Both the position numbers and the translations under genes were made by a program. A model generated the notes under the pieces. It did no database searches and was not told where the DNA came from. It was given only the letters and a program-made list of their open reading frames with translations. Source: Planctomycetia bacterium (GTDB lineage: Bacteria; Planctomycetota; Phycisphaerae; FEN-1346). From it: DNA of 35,664 bases. The DNA is taken from contig PMZT01000111.1 in the NCBI GenBank assembly GCA_003170085.1, forward strand, positions 1-35,664, written 5' to 3'. This document shows, piece by piece, positions 27,538 through 35,664 of the stretch (positions are counted from its first letter, which is position 1; each line of letters begins with the position of its first letter).

Positions 27538-29107
27538 CAGGAGTCAGAGCGTGAGTCCCGCGTTGGCAGTGACCGCCGGGGTGATTGTGGCTCCCAAGGC
27601 GGCCTCGCAGGTGGTGGGGCCTCCTGAACGCGGACCCGGGCCTGTCGCGGCCAGTCCGCTCGACCTCCCGGTGCGGACCGCGTGGCGGGGAGCCGGCATC
27701 CAGCCCGCCCCCCTCTGCGGCGACGAGGTCTTCATCCGTCGCGTTTATCTGGATGTGATCGGGACGTTACCTGCGGCGGCGGAGGTGCGGACGTTCCTGG
27801 AGGACAAGAACCCGAACAAACGGACCCTCCTCATCGACCGATTGCTGGAGCGGGACGAGTTTGCGGACTACTGGGCGATGAAGTGGAGTAATCTGCTACG
27901 CGTCAAATCGGAGTTTCCCATCAATCTGTGGCCCAATGCGGTGCAGGCGTATCACCGCTGGATTCGGACCAGCATCAAGGAAAACATGCCGTATGACCGA
28001 TTTGTCCGCGAGATGCTCACCGCCAGTGGCAGCAATATCCGTAAGCCGCAGGTCAATTTCTACCGTGCCGTCCAGAGCAAGGATCCGCAGGCGCTGGCGT
28101 AGGCCGTGGCGTTGACCTTCATGGGGACGCGTGCGGAGAAATGGCCGAAGGAGCGTCTGGCCGACATGGCGGCATTCTTCTCGCGGGTCGGCTACAAGGC
28201 CACTGCGGAATGGAAGGAAGAGATCGTTTTTTTCGATCTCGGCAAGACCCCTGTTCCCGCGTCCGCCGTTTTTCCGGACGGGGTGACGGTGAATCTGTCT
28301 CCGCTGCAGGATCCGCGCGAGGTGTTTGCCGACTGGCTCATCAGCCCGACGAATGCGTGGTTCACCCGCGCCATCGCGAATCGCGTCTGGTCATGGTTGT
28401 TGGGCCGCGGGATCATTCACGAGCCGGATGACATCCGCCAGGACAACCCGCCGGTCAATCCCGAACTACTGGCCCTGCTCGAACGGGAATTGATCGCGTC
28501 CCGGTATGATCTGAAGCAGCTTTTCCGGCTGATCCTAACGTCTCAGACCTATCAACTTTCCTGCATGCCGGCGTCCAGGCATCCGCAGGGCGAGGCCCAT
28601 TTCGCCTTTTATCCGGTGCGGCGGTTGGAAGCGGAGGTGTTGATTGACGCCATCAACCAGATCACCGGCACGACGGAGAAATACACCAGCCGCATTCCGG
28701 AACCCTATACCTTTATACCCGAGGAAAAGCGTTCGATTGCACTGGCGGACGCCAGCATCACCAGTCCCTTTCTTGACTTGTTCGGGCGCTGCTCGCGCAA
28801 TACCGGCCTGGAATCGGAACAACGCAATAATCTTCCGACGGCCGCCCAGCAGTTGCATCTCCTGAATTCGAGTCATATCCAGCGCAAGCTGGAGCAAGGC
28901 GCCAAGCTTCGCGCCTTGCTGCAACCTGCTGCTAAGCCGCGCGAGGTGGTCAACGACCTTTACCTGACGATTCTGTCGCGTTACCCGACCGAGGAGGAGA
29001 TGCAGCTCTTCGTGGCGTACAGCCAATCCTCCGAAGGCCGCCAACGGGCCGGACTGGACCTCGCCTGGGCATTGATCAACAGCGCGGAGTTCCAATTCAG
29101 GCACTGA
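27248..29107 (+). pseudogene. Chimeric DUF1566 N-terminus :: DUF1549/DUF1553 protein interrupted by in-frame TAG at 28100-28102
   Basis: ORFs 27248-28102 and 28106-29107 share a frame and together give a continuous DUF1549 (EVFIRRVYLDVIGTLPAAAEVRTFL...WSNLLRVKSEFPIN) to DUF1553 (DPREVFADWLISPTNAWFTRAIANRVWSWLLGRGI...LPTAAQQLHLLNSS) protein, with one TAG in NFYRAVQSKDPQALA*AVALTFMGTRAEKWPKE. Confidence 0.75.
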
Positions 29108-29129
29108 AAATCAAGGGACGCACCAAACC

Positions 29130-30506
29130 ATGAGCACACTTATCTCCCGACGTGACATGCTGCACCGCAGTCTTCTTGGCGCGGCCGGGCTATGTCTGGC
29201 CGACAGTCTGGCGATTCGCGCCTGGGCCGCGGCCCCGTCGCCCCAAGCCGCCGGCAGGGCCAAGTCGGTGATTCAAATCTGGATGTGGGGCGGCCCGGCG
29301 CACCTCGACACGTTCGATCCGAAACCCGAGGCGGGCAGCGATTACTGCGGTCCGTTCGGGAAGCCGGTCGAGACCAAGGTGAGCGGGACCAGGATCTGCG
29401 AGATGCTGCCGCTGCTGGCCAAGCAGGCGGACAAGTATTCCATCATCCGCGGCATGACCCACGGCAACAACGCCCACGAAACGGCAACCTACATGGTGCA
29501 GACCGGGCGCAAGGCCGGCGAGCGGCTCGTATATCCGTGCGCGGGGGCCGTCGTCTCGTTGTTCAAGGGTTATGACGGCGGCTATCAAGGCCAAATCCCC
29601 CCCTACATCGTATTGACCGAGCCGCTGGGGCGGTTTGACGAGGCGGGTTTCCTGGGAACTCGCTACAAACCGTTCACGACGGGCGGCGATCCGTCGCAAG
29701 CCCGGTTCATGGTGGAAGGTATCGTCGTCGAGGGAATCACGGACAAGCAACAGCGCGACCGGCGCGAGCTGCTCAACAAACTGGACAAACTGCCACACGC
29801 CCTCCCGGAGAATGCGGGGTTGCGGGCGTTAGTCCGGTCGCGGGACCAGGCCTACGACATGATGATCGGCGATGGCGCAAAGGTGTTTGACCTTTCCGAG
29901 GAGAAAGACGCCTTGCGAGACCGCTACGGCCGCGCCACGCTGGCCGCAGGGGCCCCGCCGACCATGATATCGCTCCGAACCACGTTCGGGCAATCCTGCC
30001 TGGTGGCGCGTCGGCTGGTCGAACGCGGCGTTCCCTACATCACCATCAACTATCCCGGATGGGATACGCACAAAGACCATTTTGTGGAAATGAAACGCAA
30101 ATTACCGGAACTTGATCAAGGCATGGCGACATTGATCCAGGATTTGTCGGAGCGCGGGCTGCTCGACAGCACGATCGTCTGGTGGAGCGGTGAATTCGGC
30201 CGTACCCCGAAAGTCCAGTGGGAAGCGCCGTGGAACGGCGGCCGCGGACATTGGGGCAATGCCTTCTCGGCCGTGGTTGCCGGCGGCGGCTTCAAGGGTG
30301 GCCGGGTGGTCGGCGCGACGGATGCCAAAGGCGAAGAGGTGAAGGACCGCCCGGTCTATCCGTGCGATCTCATCGGCAGCATGTACCAACGGCTCGGGAT
30401 TGATCCCGCTGCCAGTCTGCCGAACCCGCAAGGCATGGATGCCCGCGTCATGCCCACGCCGGCGGAAGGCGTTCCCACGGGCGGAGTGTTGAACGAAATT
30501 ATTTAG
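29130..30506 (+). CDS. DUF1501 family protein with Tat-like signal
   Basis: SRRDMLHRSLLGAAGLCLADSLA; KSVIQIWMWGGPAHLDTFDPKPEAGSDYCGPF; STIVWWSGEFGRTPKVQ...GRGHWGNAFSAVVAGGGFKGGRVVGATDAKGEEVKDRPV. Confidence 0.88.
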   Translation: MSTLISRRDMLHRSLLGAAGLCLADSLAIRAWAAAPSPQAAGRAKSVIQIWMWGGPAHLDTFDPKPEAGSDYCGPFGKPVETKVSGTRICEMLPLLAKQADKYSIIRGMTHGNNAHETATYMVQTGRKAGERLVYPCAGAVVSLFKGYDGGYQGQIPPYIVLTEPLGRFDEAGFLGTRYKPFTTGGDPSQARFMVEGIVVEGITDKQQRDRRELLNKLDKLPHALPENAGLRALVRSRDQAYDMMIGDGAKVFDLSEEKDALRDRYGRATLAAGAPPTMISLRTTFGQSCLVARRLVERGVPYITINYPGWDTHKDHFVEMKRKLPELDQGMATLIQDLSERGLLDSTIVWWSGEFGRTPKVQWEAPWNGGRGHWGNAFSAVVAGGGFKGGRVVGATDAKGEEVKDRPVYPCDLIGSMYQRLGIDPAASLPNPQGMDARVMPTPAEGVPTGGVLNEII

Positions 30507-30521
30507 ACTCGGGGGTGACCC

Positions 30522-32744
30522 ATGAATTCACCTCGATGGTCATTCCTGCTGTGGTTGGCGCCGTGGCTGGTGATCGGACCGAGCGCCCTGGCGCAGGGCG
30601 ATCCCCATATCGGATACGTTTATCCCGCCGGGGGGCGGCAGGGCACGACGTTCGAGGCGACCCTCGGCGGGCGGTATCTCAACGCCACCGCCGTTTACTT
30701 CTCTGGCGCAGGCGTCAGCGCGACGATCATCAAGCAAGAACGACAGGTGACCCCGACCGAGCAAAAGGAAATGCGGGAGACCTTGAGCAAGATTCAAGAG
30801 AAGCGGAAACAGGGCCAACGAGTGACGCCCGAGGAGGCGAAGTCGGCTGAGGACATAAAACAAAAACTCACCCATTTCGGCAGACGGCTGACCAATCCGT
30901 CGCTGGGAGAATTCGTCACCCTTCAGGTCATCGTGACGCCGACTGCCGCGCCTGGCAATCGCGAGATGAGGCTGGGGACGCCGGCCGGCCTCTCGAACCC
31001 GCTCGTATTCAATGTGGGCGACCTGCCGGAACTCAGCAAGAAGGACTGGAAGAACATTCCCCAAGCGAAGCTCAGTATGGATCCGGAGATCGACCCGAAG
31101 CCGCCCGAGAAAAACATCACCCTGCCGGTCACCTTGAACGGCCAGATTCCGCCCGGCGGCGTTGACCGGTATCGGTTCCCGGCGAGGGAGGGCCAGCAAT
31201 GGGTCGTCGTGGTCCGGGCACGCGAGTTGATCCCTTATATCTCCGATGCCGTACCCGGCTGGTTTCAGGCCACCGTTGCGCTATACGATGCGAAAGGCCG
31301 GGAATTGGCCTATACCGACGATTATCGGTTCCATCCCGACCCGGTGCTCTTTTATAAAGTCCCCGCCAGCGGCGATTATGTGCTCGAAATCAAGGACGCG
31401 CTCTATCGCGGCCGTGAGGACTTCATCTATCGCGTAACCATCGGCGAACTGCCATTTGTTACGGGCGTTTTCCCTTTGGGTGGTAAGATCGGCACACAAA
31501 TAACTCTCGCCGCTACGGGCTGGAATCTGCCGTTCAGCCAGTTGCCGCTTGATCTCAGGGATAAAGCGCCGGGCCTCTATCCGCTTTCCCAGGAACGGCT
31601 CGCCAACCGCGTGGTCGTTGCGGCGGACACCCTGCCGGAAGGCTTTGAAAAGGAACCGAACAACACCGCCGACAACGCGCAGCCCGTCACCTTACCGATC
31701 CTCATCAACGGGCGCATCGATCAGCCCGGCGACATGGATGTCTTCCGCTTTGACGGGAAGGCGGGCGAGCAGATCGTTGCGGAGGTCCATGCGCGCCGGC
31801 TCGATTCGCCGCTCGACTCCATGCTCGCCATCACGGACGCCACCGGCAAGCAACTCGCGTTCAACGATGACTATGAGGACAAAGGCTCCGGATTGAACAC
31901 GCACCATGCGGATTCTTATCTTGCGGTCACGCTTTCCGCGACGGGCTTCTACTTCGTTCACATTGGCGACACCCAGCACGGCGGCGGCGAGGCCTACCGT
32001 TACCGGCTGCGAATCAGCGCGCCGCGCCCGGATTTCGAGCTGCGCGTCACGCCTTCCAGCCTTAACGTTCACGGCGGTGCGAGCGTTCCCCTGACCGTCC
32101 ACGCGCTACGCAAAGACGGGTTCACCGGTGCAGTCGCGTTGAGATTGAAAGACGCGCCCCAAGGCTTCACGTTGAGCGGCGCCGAGGTTCCGGAGAAGCA
32201 AGACCAGGTAAGATTCACGCTGAACGCCTCGCCGCTGTCCATGATGGAACCGTTTGTCCTGCACATTGAAGGGCAGGCGTTTATCCAGGGCCGTGAGGTG
32301 GTTCGACCGGCCGTGCCGGCGGACGACATGATGCAGGCATTCGCCTACCGTCATCTCGTTCCCGCCCCAGAACTGAAAGTCGCGCTTTTCGGACGTTTCC
32401 GGCCCGGAGAGGCCGCGCAAATCCTCAGCGTCATGCCCGTCCAGATCCCCGCCGACGGCACCGTCCGGATACGCGTGAAACTGCCGGCCGGCCCGCTCGT
32501 GAGCAAGGTTGAATTCGAGTTGAGCGAACCGCCGGACGGAATCAGCATCAAAGAAGCGTCGCAGACGGAGATTGTGTTCCAAGCCGACGCCGCCAAAGTC
32601 AAACCCGGCTTCAAGGGCAACCTCATCGTCAAAGCCTCCGCGGAACCGCCGGCGGCGGCGGGAGCCCAACCGCTGCCGGCAAACCGCCGGCGCATCCCCC
32701 TCGGTGCGCTGCCGGCCATCCCGTATGAAATCGTGTCGCGATGA
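30522..32744 (+). CDS. Secreted PPC (bacterial pre-peptidase C-terminal) domain repeat protein, planctomycete type
   Basis: Signal peptide; PAGGRQGTTFEATLGGRYL; PPC-like NGQIPPGGVDRYRFPAREGQQWVVVVRAR and NGRIDQPGDMDVFRFDGKAGEQIVAEVHARRLDSPLDSMLAITDATGKQLAFNDDYED. Confidence 0.75.
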   Translation: MNSPRWSFLLWLAPWLVIGPSALAQGDPHIGYVYPAGGRQGTTFEATLGGRYLNATAVYFSGAGVSATIIKQERQVTPTEQKEMRETLSKIQEKRKQGQRVTPEEAKSAEDIKQKLTHFGRRLTNPSLGEFVTLQVIVTPTAAPGNREMRLGTPAGLSNPLVFNVGDLPELSKKDWKNIPQAKLSMDPEIDPKPPEKNITLPVTLNGQIPPGGVDRYRFPAREGQQWVVVVRARELIPYISDAVPGWFQATVALYDAKGRELAYTDDYRFHPDPVLFYKVPASGDYVLEIKDALYRGREDFIYRVTIGELPFVTGVFPLGGKIGTQITLAATGWNLPFSQLPLDLRDKAPGLYPLSQERLANRVVVAADTLPEGFEKEPNNTADNAQPVTLPILINGRIDQPGDMDVFRFDGKAGEQIVAEVHARRLDSPLDSMLAITDATGKQLAFNDDYEDKGSGLNTHHADSYLAVTLSATGFYFVHIGDTQHGGGEAYRYRLRISAPRPDFELRVTPSSLNVHGGASVPLTVHALRKDGFTGAVALRLKDAPQGFTLSGAEVPEKQDQVRFTLNASPLSMMEPFVLHIEGQAFIQGREVVRPAVPADDMMQAFAYRHLVPAPELKVALFGRFRPGEAAQILSVMPVQIPADGTVRIRVKLPAGPLVSKVEFELSEPPDGISIKEASQTEIVFQADAAKVKPGFKGNLIVKASAEPPAAAGAQPLPANRRRIPLGALPAIPYEIVSR

Positions 32745-32865
32745 GAACGCACATAGAGCATCAGTTGATTGACTGCGGGAAATTACGGCTTCCGAGAACG
32801 TCTCGCGGTTTCAGGAGTCGACCGAGGAGATTATGATCGTCATGCGTCATGGCCTTTAGAGCGGT

Positions 32866-33516
32866 TTAAGATTGCGTGGTGACATACCCGCACTCCTTGA
32901 ACCATCCAAGCACGTCCGAGGCCGTCACGGATCGCAGGGCGTCATGAATGGCCTCGAGCAAGGCATCCAGCGTTCGGGCTTTGGCTTTGCGGAGGAAGGC
33001 CTTCACCTTGGACCACATCTTCTCGATGGGATTCAGGTCGGGGCTGTAGGGCGGCAGGAAACACACCGTGGCGCCGCAGGATTCGATCGCGGCAATAACG
33101 GTCGGCATCTTGTGCGGCGAGAGGTTGTCCATCACTACCAAGTCGCCAGGACGAAGGCTCGGCGCCAGCACCCGCTTGGCGTATTGCGGGAATACCTTGG
33201 CATCCGTGGCCCCCTCGATCACCATCGCGGCCGTGGCGCCGTCCAGCCGGACCGACGACAGTAGCGTCGTGGTGGCCCAATGACCGGCCGGGGCGGCGTC
33301 TACCAATCGCTGGCCGCCGGGGGCACGCCCGCGCAGGCGAGTCATAGTGGTCTTGGCGCCCGTCTCGTCGAGGAACACCAGGCGATTGCGGTCTATCTCG
33401 GCCGTGCGCTCTCGCCACGCCTGGCGCTGCTCGACGACATCGGGGCGATCTTGTTCGCTGGCATGGAGCGACTTTTTTAAAACGCAGGTCCAATCGGACG
33501 AGGGGCCACTGGGCAA
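32866..33516 (-). mobile_element. IS630-type transposase remnant (DDE catalytic part; N-terminal HTH region absent)
   Basis: KKSLHASEQDRPDVVEQRQAWRE, NRLVFLDETGAKTTMTRLRGRAPGG, GDLVVMDNLSPHK, CFLPPYSPDLNPIEKMWSKVKAFLRKAKARTLDAL; only about 100 bp separates it from the neighbouring CDS, too little for an intact N-terminal part. Confidence 0.88.
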
Positions 33517-33565
33517 GTCATGAGATGATGATTTGCCCCAAAGAGTGCGTTAAGGTGTGTGTCAC

Positions 33566-33587
33566 CGGAACTCTTGCGGAACTCTTG
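33566..33587. repeat. Perfect tandem 11-bp direct repeat (CGGAACTCTTG x2)
   Basis: Read directly between the IS remnant and the 3' end of the PL8-like gene. Confidence 0.7.
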
Positions 33588-33615
33588 CGATTTCGGCGGC
33601 AAAGTCAGGGGGATA

Positions 33616-35664
33616 TCAGCCGCCCGGCTGCCGTTCCAGTTGGAACGTGAATGAGCGGCCTTCAACACAGGTCACGGCCAGTGTGGTGCGGCCGTTGGAT
33701 GTCGTCAGCCTGACAGCGGGATCGGCCGGGCCTAGTTTCCAATTCCCCGCCAGCGTGAGGGTGACCGTCGATGGCGTGGAGATTCCTTTTTCCAGATGCA
33801 GATCCGGATCGCCGACGCTGACCGCGAGTTTGTCCGGCGTAAGGTTTTCAATCATCACCAGGCAGGGCTGGGAAACCGCGGTCACCGGAAAAGCAGGTAG
33901 CGCAGCGGCTGCCAAGTCGGAGAGGGCGGTGAAAAAGACGCCGCCCCAGCTCTTCGATTGCCGGTCAAACACGATGTGAGCCTGGGCATCCTTGCGCCAG
34001 ACCAGGATCGGCCTCTCCGGTTCCGCCATGGCGGCGGCGAACCGGGCAATCTGCTCCGGCGTGGTTTGGGCCAGAATGACGTATTCGTATCCCACCTTGG
34101 CCGGGTTGACGCCGTGATCGATCCAAGCCGTTGTGTAATCGCCTTCGGTGTCTTTCTCGTCATGTCCATCGCGGGACTTCTGGTGTTGTCGCGTGAGGGC
34201 GGCCTTCTGGCCGGCCGGCAGGTAGTAGCCGCTGTTCTGAATATCCATCAGCGTGTGGGGCTGGTTGGGAGCGAGCGCCGCCTGAAAAGGAAGGTTGGTG
34301 ACCGGCTGCCCGTCCAGCAGGATCGGCGTGGCGGGCTCCTTCAGATGTTTTTGAAAGAGCGTGGTGCGCACTTCGTGGGGCGAGTCGGGCAGCGCGATGT
34401 CGGAGCCGAGGCAGACGATGCGGTTGTCGAAGAAGAAATAGCTCTTGTTGGCGGTGAAGAATCCGCTCGGATCGGCCTTCTTTCCCTCCGGCAGCGCCTT
34501 GGCGTACTGGAACTTGCTGTGCACGGGCATCGCGAAGAGGCCGTTCTTCCCGCCGTGCGAGAGGCCTCCGGCGAAGCCGACGTCCGAGCGTTCGGACAAG
34601 GTTCCATTTCCGTTTGCGATCTTCGCATAGGGTGCGAAGTAGCTCGTGGTTCCGTCGAGATGGCGCCAGTCCCAGCCTTTCGCGACGTTGCAGCCGCTGT
34701 CGGCGATGGTGATGGGGTTTCCGGTCGCGAGGATGTCCAGGTATCCGTTGCCCATGAACAGGCCATGGCGGTTGGCGTTGTCATAGGATTCCTGGGCGGG
34801 AAGGTATTTCGAGTAGCCCCGGATCACCGCCAGCCATTCGCCGCGCCGGTGCCCCATCAGCGCTGCGTAGTTGAGCGCGCGGTTGCCCTGTGGCGCGGGT
34901 TCGGGGGCGGTTCCCTCGGCGGTGAAAAGGGGCTTGGACGCTTCCGCCGGGATCAACCGCAGGTACGCTGCGGCAAGTTCGCGGTCGAGCCTGCCGTCGT
35001 TGTAGCCGCGGCCCGCCTCGGCGAGGGTGAGGTATTGGGCCGGGCTGAGCCCCATCCGCCCCGGATGTCGCCCGTGCATGGAGATTGGCGCCTCGGTGAG
35101 GTTACAGAACCAGCGCATATCCATTGCCGCCAGCTTCGCCTTCTCGAACGCCTCGCGTGACACGGCGAACGGTGTCGTCGAGAGTTGGTTGATCTGGGAG
35201 GCCATTGCCGGAAGTCCGCCAGTGACGTAGGGAAAGTTGTAGAAGCCGTGGTGATAGAGGCTGCCATCCGGTTCGATGGTGTTGATGATGTCGATGTTGA
35301 ACCGCCTGGCGAAGGCGCGGAGGTGGGAGACGATCTCGGCGGGCGTATCGTGTATCAGGGCGATTCTCATAAGGTAGTGCGTGTCGATGTAGAAGTAGTC
35401 CATCCCCATCGCCTGGCGCCCTTCCGGCAACTTGAAGATGTTATCGTAACCCCAATGATACTTCAGGCAGTTCCTGACGCGCTCCAGGCGGCCCGTGCGG
35501 CGGAGCGGTTCCCGCATGATGAAGCAGGCGGTGCCATGGTCCCGCCCTCCGTACCAGCTCAAGTCTTTGACGTCGCCCTGGGCCACCGCTCCGGACTCGC
35601 GGAAGAAGTCGTCGAGCAGGAAATAGGCCGCCTCGATCCGCGGGTGCGCCGACGGATAGTGGCG
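33616..35664 (-). CDS. PL8-like polysaccharide lyase (chondroitinase-type), 5' end beyond the window
   Basis: DYFYIDTHYLMRIALIHDT, EPDGSLYHHGFYNFPYVTGGLPAMASQINQLSTTPFAVS, SMHGRHPGRMG, ANRHGLFMGNGYLDILATG; the frame stays open through the window edge upstream of the GTG at 35586 (RHYPSAHPRIEAAYFLLDDFFRESGA), so the gene is truncated by the window. Confidence 0.65.
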   Translation of the reverse strand, partial: RHYPSAHPRIEAAYFLLDDFFRESGAVAQGDVKDLSWYGGRDHGTACFIMREPLRRTGRLERVRNCLKYHWGYDNIFKLPEGRQAMGMDYFYIDTHYLMRIALIHDTPAEIVSHLRAFARRFNIDIINTIEPDGSLYHHGFYNFPYVTGGLPAMASQINQLSTTPFAVSREAFEKAKLAAMDMRWFCNLTEAPISMHGRHPGRMGLSPAQYLTLAEAGRGYNDGRLDRELAAAYLRLIPAEASKPLFTAEGTAPEPAPQGNRALNYAALMGHRRGEWLAVIRGYSKYLPAQESYDNANRHGLFMGNGYLDILATGNPITIADSGCNVAKGWDWRHLDGTTSYFAPYAKIANGNGTLSERSDVGFAGGLSHGGKNGLFAMPVHSKFQYAKALPEGKKADPSGFFTANKSYFFFDNRIVCLGSDIALPDSPHEVRTTLFQKHLKEPATPILLDGQPVTNLPFQAALAPNQPHTLMDIQNSGYYLPAGQKAALTRQHQKSRDGHDEKDTEGDYTTAWIDHGVNPAKVGYEYVILAQTTPEQIARFAAAMAEPERPILVWRKDAQAHIVFDRQSKSWGGVFFTALSDLAAAALPAFPVTAVSQPCLVMIENLTPDKLAVSVGDPDLHLEKGISTPSTVTLTLAGNWKLGPADPAVRLTTSNGRTTLAVTCVEGRSFTFQLERQPGG

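Noticed and set aside
28100-28102. Amber (TAG) recoding, such as pyrrolysine or a reassigned code
   Set aside because: TAG is used as the apparently normal terminator of three other genes here (7205, 20346, 30506), and no suppressor tRNA or pyl gene is visible. A nonsense mutation or error is simpler, although readthrough cannot be excluded.
33469-33483. A-AAA-AAG slippery heptamer on the - strand in the IS630 ORF, suggesting programmed frameshifting
   Set aside because: The overlapping upstream ORF (33477-33668) does not resemble a transposase N-terminus and there is no room for one, so truncation explains the arrangement better.
1-35664. CRISPR arrays, tRNA, rRNA or a prophage
   Set aside because: No regularly spaced repeats, no recognisable structural RNA, and no phage structural or integrase genes were seen by eye.

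Overview
The window is a GC-rich bacterial segment with almost every gene on the + strand. Planctomycete/PVC-type families (DUF1549/DUF1553, DUF1501, PPC-domain protein, two S1 sulfatases, DUF6288-like) suggest that lineage; this is an inference. It reads in four blocks. (1) 165-8811: secreted SASA-type esterase, DUF6288-like HEAT protein and two sulfatases. (2) 9037-25440: a tightly packed run encoding an oligopeptide-type ABC importer compressed into three polypeptides (tail-anchored SBP, fused DppB-DppC permeases, fused DppD-DppF ATPases), a GH95 glycosidase fused to an M24 Xaa-Pro peptidase, a glycyl-radical activase, a HypD-like glycyl radical enzyme, both aconitase-X subunits and an ornithine-cyclodeaminase-family reductase. 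I read this as a candidate import-to-catabolism pathway for hydroxyproline-containing (glyco)peptides, and it is the most interesting system here. (3) 25475-32744: duplicated DUF1566 genes, a DUF1566::DUF1549/1553 chimera interrupted by an in-frame TAG, a DUF1501 protein and a PPC-domain protein. (4) 32866-35664: an IS630-type transposase remnant and a PL8-like (chondroitinase-type) lyase running off the window edge, both on the - strand. No rRNA, tRNA or CRISPR array was recognised. Assignments come from reading motifs by eye; no database search was run.
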